17,943 nucleotides of DNA, from NCBI GenBank assembly GCA_028819955.1, contig JAPPKP010000055.1, forward strand, positions 1 to 17,943, read 5' to 3'. Below are positions 1-7,555 of this stretch, in pieces. Made by a program: the position numbers and the translations under genes. Under the pieces are notes generated by a model. It did not search any database, had not been told where the DNA came from, and saw only the letters and a list, made by a program, of their open reading frames with translations. The stretch is from Rhodospirillaceae bacterium. Lineage in GTDB: Bacteria; Pseudomonadota; Alphaproteobacteria; UBA828. The stretch's first letter is position 1; every line of letters begins with the position of its first letter.

Positions 1-888
1 GGCTCGATGGCGATCTCGGGCCACACCGCGATGACCCACACCCTGCCGAGGCCGGGGCTGGTGCTGCTGCCTTACCCCGACCCGTACCGGCCGCGCTTCT
101 CGGCGGACGAGGTGCTAGACATGCTGGACTACCAGTTCGAGACCACGTGCCCGCCGGAGCAGGTCGCCGCCGTCTTCATCGAGCCCGTGATGTCCGATGG
201 CGGGCTCATCGTGCCTCCCGCCGGCTTCCTGAAGGCGCTGGAGGAGCGCTGCCGGCAGCACGGCATTCTCACGGTGCTGGACGAGGTCAAGGTCGGCTGC
301 GGGCGCAGCGGGCTGTTCCACGCCTTCAGTCACGAGGGGCTGACCCCCGATCTGGTGGTGCTGGGCAAGGGGATCGGAGGCGGGCTGCCGCTCTCCGCCG
401 TGATCGGACCCGCCGAGGTGTTGGACCACCGCCCGGCATTCGCCATTCAGACCACCGGCGGCAACCCGGTCTGCACCGCCGCGGGCCTCGCCGTGCTACG
501 CACCATTCTCGACGAGGACCTGCCGGCCCACGCCGCGCGCATGGGCGAGAAGCTGGCGGACGGCCTGCGCGCGCTCGGCCAGCGGCACGCGATGATTGGC
601 GACGTGCGCGGGCGCGGCCTCGCGATCGGAGTCGACCTGGTGCGGGACCGCGAAAACAAGGCGCCTGTCGATGCCACCACCACCGCCAAGGTGATCCTGC
701 GCGCCTACGAGCTTGGCGCGAGCTTCATCTACGTCGGTCTTGCCGCCAACGTGCTGGAAATCACGCCGCCTCTGAACCTGAGCGACGCAGAATGCGAGGA
801 AGGGCTCGCCATCATCGACCAGGCCCTCACCGACGTCGCCGAAGGCCGAGTCTCCGACGAGGCGGTCCAGGCCTACATGAATTGGTGA
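1..888 (+). CDS. Class III PLP-dependent aminotransferase, 5'-truncated by window edge
   Basis: This is the C-terminal 295 residues of a fold-type I class III aminotransferase. The reading frame is open from base 1, so the true start lies before the window; full family members run about 420-460 aa. The PLP site is visible: a DEVKVGCGRSG segment (Asp94 of the fragment should contact the pyridine nitrogen), then LGKGIGGGLPLSAVIG carrying the Schiff-base lysine (Lys123), then TTGGNPV and GDVRGRGL. The family usually has Gln where Lys97 sits (DEVQ). Members use GABA, beta-alanine, dialkylglycines or other omega-amines, and a subset are phospho-lyases acting on phosphorylated amino alcohols. The stop is 157 bp before the solute-binding protein start, on the same strand. 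Family assignment is firm; substrate is unknown. Confidence 0.93.
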   Translation, partial: GSMAISGHTAMTHTLPRPGLVLLPYPDPYRPRFSADEVLDMLDYQFETTCPPEQVAAVFIEPVMSDGGLIVPPAGFLKALEERCRQHGILTVLDEVKVGCGRSGLFHAFSHEGLTPDLVVLGKGIGGGLPLSAVIGPAEVLDHRPAFAIQTTGGNPVCTAAGLAVLRTILDEDLPAHAARMGEKLADGLRALGQRHAMIGDVRGRGLAIGVDLVRDRENKAPVDATTTAKVILRAYELGASFIYVGLAANVLEITPPLNLSDAECEEGLAIIDQALTDVAEGRVSDEAVQAYMNW

Positions 889-966
889 GTGGCCTTCACA
901 CGAGGAGCGTGTCGACGCGATGCGGGCCGTGACAGGGGTTGGAAATCCGGGCTAACGTCGGAGCGG

Positions 967-1022
967 ATGACTTGAGCGTCATTTCCCGAATGAACGAAAG
1001 AATTTCGTCAGAACAACTGACG
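967..1022. promoter_or_regulatory. Cluster of three inverted repeats upstream of the solute-binding protein gene
   Basis: Three short inverted repeats lie within 56 bp just before the ribosome binding site of the importer gene. They are ATGAC-N6-GTCAT (967-982), ACGAAA-N3-TTTCGT (994-1008) and CGTCAG-N5-CTGACG (1006-1022); the last two overlap. All arms match perfectly. Their position suggests operators for a substrate-responsive regulator or a 5'-UTR hairpin. No convincing -35/-10 pair was identified, and no regulator gene is present in the window. Confidence 0.4.
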
Positions 1023-1030
1023 TGGACAAG

Positions 1031-1040
1031 AAGGGGAGGA
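1031..1040 (+). promoter_or_regulatory. Ribosome binding site fixing the solute-binding protein start
   Basis: A strong purine-rich Shine-Dalgarno sequence (AAGGGGAGGA) ends 5 nt before ATG 1046. It favours that ATG over the in-frame GTG at 1022, which would place the SD inside the coding region. Confidence 0.8.
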
Positions 1041-1045
1041 CAACG

Positions 1046-2440
1046 ATGTCGAATATGAACAAGTTTGCGCTAGGGATCGGCGCCGCTGCACTGGCCGGCG
1101 TCCTTGCCGGGGCGCCCCTGGATGTAAATGAGGCGCACGCCTGGTCGTTGGAAGAGGCGGCCAAGCCCTATGCAGGATCGGAAGTGCGCGGGATTTGCGA
1201 CGGTTACGCGCCGTGCATGTCCTACGTCGCCCTGACCGACGAGTTCGAGCAGCTCACCGGCATCAAGGTGAACTTCGAGATCGCCGACCTCGGAGCGATC
1301 CAAACCCAGTTCCTGACCGATCAGATAACGGAATCGCAGTACTACGATCTGGTCGAGGTCATTTCGTTCTCGACGGGCGTGTTTCCGGCCCACGGTTTCG
1401 TCTACGACTGGTCGACCTTCACCGACAATGCCGCACTGAAGGACCCGGACGTCAACTTCGCGTCCGATCTCATCCCCGCGCTGTACGAGGTCTCCACTCT
1501 ATTCGACGGCAATCTCTATAGCGTGCCGACGAAGTTCGTGCTGGCCTTCATGGTCTATCGGCACGACCTCGCGACCGACGAGGAAATGGCCAACTTCGAA
1601 GCGGCATACGGTTACGCCATGCCGCTACCGCCGACCACTTGGCAGCACTACCACGACCTCGCGGCCTTCTACACACGCGCCAAGGGCGAGACGCTGGCCG
1701 GTCAGGTGTTGGAGAGCGACTTCTACGGCACCATCGTGCCGTTCAAGCGTCACATCGCCGTGCTCTATGACTACGAGCGCATCCTGATCAACATGGGTGG
1801 CCGCTTCACCGACGAGAACGGAAACGTTGCGATCGACGAAGGCGACGCCGCGGTCGAGGCGCTCGAGTTCATGCTATCGCTCAGGCCTTATTCCAATCCC
1901 GGCTACATGGAGGCGACCTGGGACGAAGAATACGCGGGGATGTGCGCCGGTAACCTGTTCCTGATATTCACCTGGGGCGATACCACGCCCTACCTCGAGA
2001 TCCCGGCGGACTGCCCCGGTTCGGTCGGAAAGATGACCTATTTCGCGCATCCCGGCATGGGGCTCTCCATCGCCGAGGCCAACAACTGGATGATTCCGAA
2101 GAGCGCCAAGAATCCCGAGGCCGCGTTCCTCTTCGCACAGTGGATCAACCGCAAGGACATCCAGGCGCGGACCATGCCCGCGGGCGGCAACCCGACCCGG
2201 AGCGACGTCTACGAGATGCCCGAGTGGAGCGCTCCGGACTGGGTCAACATCCAGCGCGACCAGCTCTATCACTCGCTCGTAGAGAACGACAAGCTGCTGG
2301 CACGGCCGAATCCGCCGACCTGGCTCGCCTGGACGGAGATCTTGACGGAGGAGCTCTCCAACGCTGGGGCGGGAAACCAGGATGCGGCGACCGCCATCGC
2401 CAACATCGCGGAGCGCATGCGCGCCGCGGCTGAGCAGTAG
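1046..2440 (+). CDS. ABC importer periplasmic solute-binding protein (family 1, sugar/polyol type)
   Basis: This 464-aa protein captures the substrate in the periplasm and hands it to the permease pair encoded at 10945-12690. It has a classic Sec signal peptide: a short basic N-terminus (MSNMNKF), a hydrophobic Ala/Gly/Leu core to about residue 23, and a likely AHA|W cleavage after residue 32. The mature part has the length and layout of family-1 (MalE/UgpB-like) binding proteins, including an FEIADLGAIQTQFLTDQITESQYYDLVEV early lobe and the late 'NNWMIPKSAKNPEAAFLFAQWI' type segment (here shown by NNWMIP followed by AFLFAQW). No lipobox is present. It is separated from its permeases by about 8.5 kb of enzyme genes, so the transporter is split. 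Ligand class is not readable from sequence; context suggests an amine or amino alcohol. Confidence 0.9.
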   Translation: MSNMNKFALGIGAAALAGVLAGAPLDVNEAHAWSLEEAAKPYAGSEVRGICDGYAPCMSYVALTDEFEQLTGIKVNFEIADLGAIQTQFLTDQITESQYYDLVEVISFSTGVFPAHGFVYDWSTFTDNAALKDPDVNFASDLIPALYEVSTLFDGNLYSVPTKFVLAFMVYRHDLATDEEMANFEAAYGYAMPLPPTTWQHYHDLAAFYTRAKGETLAGQVLESDFYGTIVPFKRHIAVLYDYERILINMGGRFTDENGNVAIDEGDAAVEALEFMLSLRPYSNPGYMEATWDEEYAGMCAGNLFLIFTWGDTTPYLEIPADCPGSVGKMTYFAHPGMGLSIAEANNWMIPKSAKNPEAAFLFAQWINRKDIQARTMPAGGNPTRSDVYEMPEWSAPDWVNIQRDQLYHSLVENDKLLARPNPPTWLAWTEILTEELSNAGAGNQDAATAIANIAERMRAAAEQ

Positions 2441-2476
2441 GAGCGGAAGCGTCGCGGCCTAGGGAAGCCTGCTTCA

Positions 2477-2504
2477 GGGATCCCGATCCGGCCTTCGGGA
2501 CCCC
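2477..2504 (+). terminator. Stem-loop after the solute-binding protein gene
   Basis: TCCCGA and TCGGGA pair perfectly around an 8-nt loop, and after one A/C mismatch the stem extends by three more G-C pairs. No T-run follows, so it is a weak candidate for a Rho-independent terminator. It could instead stabilise or attenuate the transcript, as is common after binding-protein genes of ABC importers. The rest of the 201-bp gap to the next gene shows only a CCTAGG-rich palindromic patch (around 2457-2464 and 2505-2514). Confidence 0.4.
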
Positions 2505-2641
2505 GGCCTAGGCCTGCATTGTGTGTGGCGTTCAGTCCCTGGTGTTGCGCTCGGCAGCACCGGGGCGGCCGTGATCGCTGTGGCGCAGCGTGACCGGGGC
2601 TTTAGGCCTCTTTGCTCCTGAGTTCCGAGAAGGGCTTTCTA

Positions 2642-4162
2642 ATGGCAGACGATTCTTACGATGCGATCATCGTCGGCGCGGGTCATAACGGGCTGGTCGC
2701 TGCCTTCTACCTCGCGCGCGCCGGGCGGAAGGTGCTGCTCTGCGAGCGCCGATCCTTCGTCGGCGGTGCCTGCGCCACCGAAGAGCTGTTCGACGGCTAT
2801 CGCGTGTCCTCCTGTGCCTACGTGATGTGGAAGCTCGAGCAGAAGGTGCGCGACGACATGGGGTTGGACAGGCGCGGCCTGACGATGCACCTGATCGACC
2901 CGCCGGTATTCTTCCCCTACGAAGACGGCTCGCACGCGTTCCTGCATTACGATCTGGAACGCACGGTTGCATCGATCGCGCGGCTGAACAGCCGCGACGC
3001 CGAACGCTTCCCCGATTGGGTGGCGCTTTGGACCCGGGCAACGGGGCTGGTGCAGCCCTATATGCTGACCGATCCGCCGACACTCTCCGACGTTTGGGAG
3101 CGCGCCAAGGCCAGCGGCGATGAGGCCGTCCTGGAGCGCTTTCTCACCAGCTCGCTCGTCGATCTTGCGGCCGACTATTTCGAGGACGAGCGTGTGCGCG
3201 CCATGATGCTCTACGTGCAGGATATTGCCGACCCCTACGCGCCGGGCAGTGCCTGGGCCGAAGTCTTCTTCCAGTTCGGTGCAGCGGGCGGACACGGCTT
3301 CTACGTCGTCGAAGGCGGCATGGGTTCGATCACACGTTACATGGCCGAGGCGGTGGGGGAGCAAGGCGGCGAAATCCGTTGCGACGCGCCGGTCGCGCAG
3401 GTCCTGGTGGAGGGCGGCAAGGCCGCTGGCGTGCGCCTTGAAACGGGCGAGGAGATCCGCGCGAACATCGTCGTGTCGAACGCCGATCCCAAGCGCACCT
3501 ACCGCACGCTCTTCGCGCCCGACGACCTGCCCGGCGATCTCGCCAAGCGCGTCGAGCGGCTCAAGACCGGAACCGGCTACTTCAAGTTTCACTGCGTGAT
3601 GGACGCAGTGCCGGATGTCTCGGGCTATGTGCCCGGTTATGACGGCCCGCCTGTCTCCTACATCATGATTGCGCCGAGTCTCGACCACTACGCGCGGGCG
3701 GGGGCCGAGATGCGCGCGGGCGAGCCGTGCAGCGAGCCCATTTGCCACCTTCAGGTGCCGACGCTCTACGACAACACTCTGACCGACAAGGGCGGCCACA
3801 TCTGCTCGATCTGGGGGCTCTATGCGCCGGCGCGCCTGGCGGAGGGAACCTGGGAAGAGCGGCGCGAGGAGGTGGGCGAGCGCCTCATCGATTACGTGAC
3901 CCGCTTCATTCCCAACTTCCGTTCCGCAATCCGCGAATGGATGTTCATGAGCCCGTGGGACATCGAGCAACGAGCCGGCATCACGGACGGTGCGATCCGC
4001 CATCTCGACGTGGTGCCGAGCCAGTTCCTGAACGGGCGGCCGAGCTATGACACGCCGATCGGGAACTTCTACCTCTGCGGCGGGGGCACGCACCCGGCCG
4101 GCGAGGTGACCGGCGCGCCGGGCCACAATGCCGCCCATCACATCATGCGGACCAACGCCTGA
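2642..4162 (+). CDS. FAD-dependent oxidoreductase, PYROXD2/phytoene-desaturase-like
   Basis: This is a 506-aa flavoprotein of the phytoene desaturase/amine oxidase superfamily. The N-terminus has the dinucleotide-binding beta-alpha-beta signature (YDAIIVGAGHNGLVAAFYLA, glycines at residues 12-17) with the ribose-binding Glu near residue 35 and the following GGACATEE stretch. The C-terminus has the matching FAD-closing motif (NFYLCGGGTHPAGEVTGAPG, then HNAAHHIM). Bacterial members beside amine or carotenoid pathways oxidise C-N or C-C bonds; the human PYROXD2 relative has no settled substrate. ATG 2642 is chosen because GAGAAGGG lies 8 nt upstream; an in-frame TTG at 2612 would put that SD inside the gene. 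The next gene starts 39 bp downstream, so they are probably co-transcribed. It lacks any sign of membrane segments. Substrate unknown. Confidence 0.85.
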   Translation: MADDSYDAIIVGAGHNGLVAAFYLARAGRKVLLCERRSFVGGACATEELFDGYRVSSCAYVMWKLEQKVRDDMGLDRRGLTMHLIDPPVFFPYEDGSHAFLHYDLERTVASIARLNSRDAERFPDWVALWTRATGLVQPYMLTDPPTLSDVWERAKASGDEAVLERFLTSSLVDLAADYFEDERVRAMMLYVQDIADPYAPGSAWAEVFFQFGAAGGHGFYVVEGGMGSITRYMAEAVGEQGGEIRCDAPVAQVLVEGGKAAGVRLETGEEIRANIVVSNADPKRTYRTLFAPDDLPGDLAKRVERLKTGTGYFKFHCVMDAVPDVSGYVPGYDGPPVSYIMIAPSLDHYARAGAEMRAGEPCSEPICHLQVPTLYDNTLTDKGGHICSIWGLYAPARLAEGTWEERREEVGERLIDYVTRFIPNFRSAIREWMFMSPWDIEQRAGITDGAIRHLDVVPSQFLNGRPSYDTPIGNFYLCGGGTHPAGEVTGAPGHNAAHHIMRTNA

Positions 4163-4201
4163 GGACCTTGGAGGCCCTGGGTCTCGCCGGAGCCGCCCTG
4201 C

Positions 4202-6646
4202 ATGAGCGCATCGTTCCCGGATCAGGCGAGGGTGGTGATCGTCGGCGGCGGGATCGTCGGCTGCTCGACGGCGTACAACCTCGCGATCCGCGGCTGCCGC
4301 GACGTCGTCCTGCTGGAGAAGCACAAGCTCACCTCTGGCTCGACGTGGCATGCGGCAGGCGCGGTCGGCCAACTGCGCACGAGCGCCAATGTCTCCTGGC
4401 TGCTCGGCCGCTCGGTCGAAATCTACAGCCGGCTGGAGGAGGAGACCGGCCAGGCCACGGGTTGGCACCAGAACGGCTCGCTTCGACTCGCGACCAACGC
4501 CGATCGCCGCGCCGAGTACGAACGGACCGTGACCACGGCGCGCTCCTACGGCCTGGAGATGGAGATCGTCTCGCCCCGCGAAGCGAAGGAGCTGTTTCCC
4601 CTGCTCGACGTGAGCGACCTGGTTTGCGCCGCCCACGTCCCGAGCGATGGGATGGCGAGCCCTTCCGATGCGGCCATGGCGCTGGCGGCGGGCGCGAGGA
4701 TGAACGGAGTCCACCTGATCGAGGACACCAGGGTCACCGGTTTCGAGACGAGCGGGGGTGCTGCCTGCGGCGTGATCACCGACAGGGGAACGATTCGCTG
4801 CGAGTACGTGGTCAACTGCGCCGGCATCTGGTCGCGCGAGATCGGGCGGCTCGCCGGCGTCAACGTGCCCATCCAGCCGGCCTACCACCAATACATGGTG
4901 ACGGAGCGGATCGAGGGGCTGACCCGCGATCACCCGACCATTCGCGACCCGGACAAGCTGACGTACTTCCTCGAGATCGGCGGCCTCGCCGTCGGCGGCT
5001 ACGAGCGCAATCCCAAACCGTATCGCACGCGGCCGATCCCGGACGGCCACGAGTTCAAATTGATGCCGGAGGACGTGGATCACTTCGAGCAGCTGATGAT
5101 CCCGGCGATGGAGCGAATTCCGGCGCTGGAAACCGTGGGCGTCAGGCAATGGTTCAACGGCATCGAATCATTCACCGAGGACGGCATGTTCATCCTCGGC
5201 GAAGCACCCGAGCTTCGCCGTTTCTTCGTCGGTACCGGCTTCAACGCGTTCGGCATTGCCTCGGCCGGCGGTGCCGGCTATGCGCTGGCGGAGTGGATTC
5301 TCGAAGGCCAGCCGCCGGTCGATCTGTGGGCCGCCGACATCAGGCGCTTCGGCGCCTATCACGGCTCGGACGATCAGGTGTGCTCACGCTCGCTGGAGGG
5401 CCAATCCCATCACTTCACGATTCGCTGGCCGCACGAGGAGATGGATGCGGGCCGCCCCCTACGGCTAAGCCCGATCCATCACAAGCTCGCGGCCCGGGGC
5501 GCCTGTTTCGGAACCAAGTTCGGCTGGGAACGCCCCAACTGGTTCGCGCCGCCGGGCGCCGAGGCAAGGGATATCGTCTCCTTTGAGCGGGCCAATTGGT
5601 TTACGCATGTCGGCGAGGAGCATGCGGCCTGCCGCGAGGCCGCCGCGCTCTTCGACCAATCTTTCTTCGCGAAGTTCCTCATGGTGGGCCCTGATGCCGA
5701 GACCGTGCTCCAGACCATCTGCGCGGGCGACGTGGGCAAGCCGAGCGGGCGGCTGACCTATACGCAGATGCTTAACCCGCGCGGCGGGATCGAGTGCGAT
5801 CTGACCGTGTCGCGGTTCGGCGACGACGCGTTCTACATCGTCACGGGCACCGGCTACGCGACCCACGACTTCGCCCACATCAGGCGTCATATCCCAGAGG
5901 ACGCACGGGCACAGCTGGTCGACGTCACCTCGGCCTACGGCACGCTCAGTCTCATGGGCCCGGAGGCGCGCACCATCCTCGCCGCCGTCGCCGAGGGCGA
6001 GAGCGAGAACGTGAGCTTCCCCTTCGGCCATTGCCGCGAGATTTTCGTGGCCGGAGCGCCGGTCCGTGCGCTACGCGTGACCTTCGTCGGCGAGCTCGGC
6101 TGGGAGCTCCACGTTCCCTCCGAATACATGTGCACCGTCTACGACGCGCTCTGCGAAAGCGGCGGCACTGTGGGGCTCAGGGATGCGGGCTACCGCGCCA
6201 TCGACTCCCTCCGCCTGGAGAAGGGCTACCGCGTCTGGGCCACCGACATAGGGTCCGACTACACACCCGACGAGGCGGGGCTGGGCTTCGCCGTATCGCT
6301 GAAGAAGGAAAAGGATTTTGTTGGGCGGGCGGCGGTCGAGCGGCAGCGCGGCTCGCCGCTCGCGAAGCGTCTGGCGACTTTCACGGTGGACGATCCCGAG
6401 GCCATCCTCCTGGGGCGCGAGACGATCTACCGGGACGGCGAACGGGTCGGATACCTGAGCTCAGGCGGCTACGGCTACACGGTGGGAAAGAGCATCGGCC
6501 TCGGCTACGTGCGTAACGCGGCGGGGGTCGACGAAGACTATCTGCTCTCCGGTCACTACGAGATCGAGGCCCGCATGCGCAGATTCCCGGCGACGCTTCA
6601 CACGAGGGCGCTTTACGACCCCGAGAATGCCCGCATCAAGTCCTGA
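4202..6646 (+). CDS. Dimethylglycine/sarcosine dehydrogenase-like FAD oxidoreductase with GcvT domain (copy 1)
   Basis: This 814-aa two-part enzyme should oxidise an N-methyl group and transfer the resulting one-carbon unit to tetrahydrofolate. Residues about 8-365 form a DAO-type FAD domain with GGGIVG at 15-20 and the STWHAAG motif, whose His50 matches the residue that carries covalent FAD in DMGDH and sarcosine dehydrogenase. A short FAO_M-like linker follows (about 370-425). The aminomethyltransferase (GcvT) part spans about 430-700, with YTQMLNPRGGIECDL and GELGWELHVPSEY, and a GcvT C-terminal barrel ends the protein. The length matches the DMGDH family. A GGAG lies about 9 nt before ATG 4202. 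It is a full-length paralogue of the gene at 7556-9976. The true amine substrate could be dimethylglycine, sarcosine or another N-methyl compound. Confidence 0.9.
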   Translation: MSASFPDQARVVIVGGGIVGCSTAYNLAIRGCRDVVLLEKHKLTSGSTWHAAGAVGQLRTSANVSWLLGRSVEIYSRLEEETGQATGWHQNGSLRLATNADRRAEYERTVTTARSYGLEMEIVSPREAKELFPLLDVSDLVCAAHVPSDGMASPSDAAMALAAGARMNGVHLIEDTRVTGFETSGGAACGVITDRGTIRCEYVVNCAGIWSREIGRLAGVNVPIQPAYHQYMVTERIEGLTRDHPTIRDPDKLTYFLEIGGLAVGGYERNPKPYRTRPIPDGHEFKLMPEDVDHFEQLMIPAMERIPALETVGVRQWFNGIESFTEDGMFILGEAPELRRFFVGTGFNAFGIASAGGAGYALAEWILEGQPPVDLWAADIRRFGAYHGSDDQVCSRSLEGQSHHFTIRWPHEEMDAGRPLRLSPIHHKLAARGACFGTKFGWERPNWFAPPGAEARDIVSFERANWFTHVGEEHAACREAAALFDQSFFAKFLMVGPDAETVLQTICAGDVGKPSGRLTYTQMLNPRGGIECDLTVSRFGDDAFYIVTGTGYATHDFAHIRRHIPEDARAQLVDVTSAYGTLSLMGPEARTILAAVAEGESENVSFPFGHCREIFVAGAPVRALRVTFVGELGWELHVPSEYMCTVYDALCESGGTVGLRDAGYRAIDSLRLEKGYRVWATDIGSDYTPDEAGLGFAVSLKKEKDFVGRAAVERQRGSPLAKRLATFTVDDPEAILLGRETIYRDGERVGYLSSGGYGYTVGKSIGLGYVRNAAGVDEDYLLSGHYEIEARMRRFPATLHTRALYDPENARIKS

Positions 6647-6661
6647 GCCGAGGAACTCTGC

Positions 6662-7447
6662 TCAGAAGTAGCAAAGACCGCCGCAGACGTTGATCGACTG
6701 ACCCGTCACGTACTTGCCGCGCTCGCTTGCGAGGTAGACCGCCATGTCGGCAATTGTCTCGGGCGGCAGGATTTCCTTCAGCATGTTGAAGCGCATGCTC
6801 TCGTCATAGAACTTGTCGTAGGACTCGCCGGCATCCGCCGCCATGGATTTGTGCAAACTCACCGCCATCGGCGTCTCGACCCAGCCCGGACAGATCGCGT
6901 TGGACGTAATGCCGTGCTCTCCGAGCTCAGCCGCGATGCAGCGGATGAAACCAATGAGCCCGTGCTTCGAGGTGTTGTAGGCGCTCCACTCGGCGTCCGC
7001 GGTCTTGGCGTTGGTCGAGGCGTTGTAGATGAGCGCGCCGCCGGTGCCCTGCTGCTTGAGCGTCGGCACCGTGTGCTTGGTGACGAGGAAGGGAGCTTTG
7101 AGGTTGGTATCGATCACCCAATCCCAGAAGGACTCCTCCATGTCCTCGACCTTGCCCAGGTCGCAGACGCCGGCGTTGTTGACGACGATGTCGATCCCGC
7201 CGAGCCGCGCAATCGCCTCGGCACACATGGCTGCGATGGCGCCGCTGTCGGTGAGGTCTGCGGCAACGGGGAAGGCCTTCCCCCCTGCGGCCGTGATTTC
7301 GTCGACCGTGCCGGCGCTCTTCTCAGCCGTTCGCGCGTGGGTTGCGATCGTTGCGCCCTCACGCGCCAGGGCAAGAGCAATCGCCTTGCCAATACCGCTT
7401 GCTGCGCCAGTTACCAGGGCGCGCTTTCCCGCGAGTTGGCAGTCCAT
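6662..7447 (-). CDS. Short-chain dehydrogenase/reductase (3-hydroxybutyrate dehydrogenase-like)
   Basis: This 261-aa classical SDR is encoded opposite to its neighbours. It interconverts an alcohol and a ketone or aldehyde using NAD(P). The cofactor motif TGAASGIG is at residues 13-20, NNAG at 90-93, and the catalytic Asn115, Ser144, Tyr157 and Lys161 (YNTSK) are all present. PGWVETPM follows the active site as expected, and the C-terminus ends GQSINVCGGLCYF, where the family usually has an Asp-Gly-Gly. ATG 7447 is chosen because GGAGG sits 5 nt upstream; the frame stays open further upstream, but that extension would run into the divergent gene. It converges on the DMGDH-like gene ending 15 bp away and diverges from the second copy. 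The family resembles hydroxybutyrate dehydrogenases, but the substrate could equally be a deaminated hydroxy product of this pathway. Confidence 0.9.
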   Translation of the reverse strand: MDCQLAGKRALVTGAASGIGKAIALALAREGATIATHARTAEKSAGTVDEITAAGGKAFPVAADLTDSGAIAAMCAEAIARLGGIDIVVNNAGVCDLGKVEDMEESFWDWVIDTNLKAPFLVTKHTVPTLKQQGTGGALIYNASTNAKTADAEWSAYNTSKHGLIGFIRCIAAELGEHGITSNAICPGWVETPMAVSLHKSMAADAGESYDKFYDESMRFNMLKEILPPETIADMAVYLASERGKYVTGQSINVCGGLCYF

Positions 7448-7452
7448 GACAT

Positions 7453-7457
7453 CCTCC
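7453..7457 (-). promoter_or_regulatory. Ribosome binding site of the SDR gene
   Basis: GGAGG on the minus strand, 5 nt before the ATG at 7447. It decides the start against the 62-codon upstream extension of the frame. Confidence 0.75.
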
Positions 7458-7465
7458 GCCTTAGT

Positions 7466-7486
7466 CTGTCGGCTCCTGGCCGGCAG
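7466..7486. promoter_or_regulatory. Inverted repeat in the divergent SDR / DMGDH-like promoter region
   Basis: CTGTCGGC and GCCGGCAG are 8-bp arms with one mismatch around a 5-bp spacer. They sit in the 108-bp gap between the SDR start (7447) and the DMGDH-like start (7556), which must hold both promoters. It is a possible shared operator or simply GC-rich chance symmetry. Confidence 0.3.
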
Positions 7487-7555
7487 GTTAGCAAACTCCC
7501 GACCCCCGCACTCCAGACGAATCCGCGCTAGGCTGGGCGAAAAAGGACCGGGGCA

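Noticed and set aside
889..1045. Glycine or SAM riboswitch before the importer gene
   Set aside because: No recognisable conserved core of either class was seen; only short inverted repeats are present.
2639..5149. Long open frame of 836 codons on the minus strand
   Set aside because: It is antisense to two well-supported flavoprotein genes, is rich in Arg/His/Asp/Ala with no recognisable domain, and mirrors codon positions of the sense genes, as is common in high-GC DNA.
4168..5586. Plus-strand open frame of 472 codons overlapping DMGDH-like copy 1
   Set aside because: Arg-rich out-of-frame translation of a recognised enzyme; no independent start signal.
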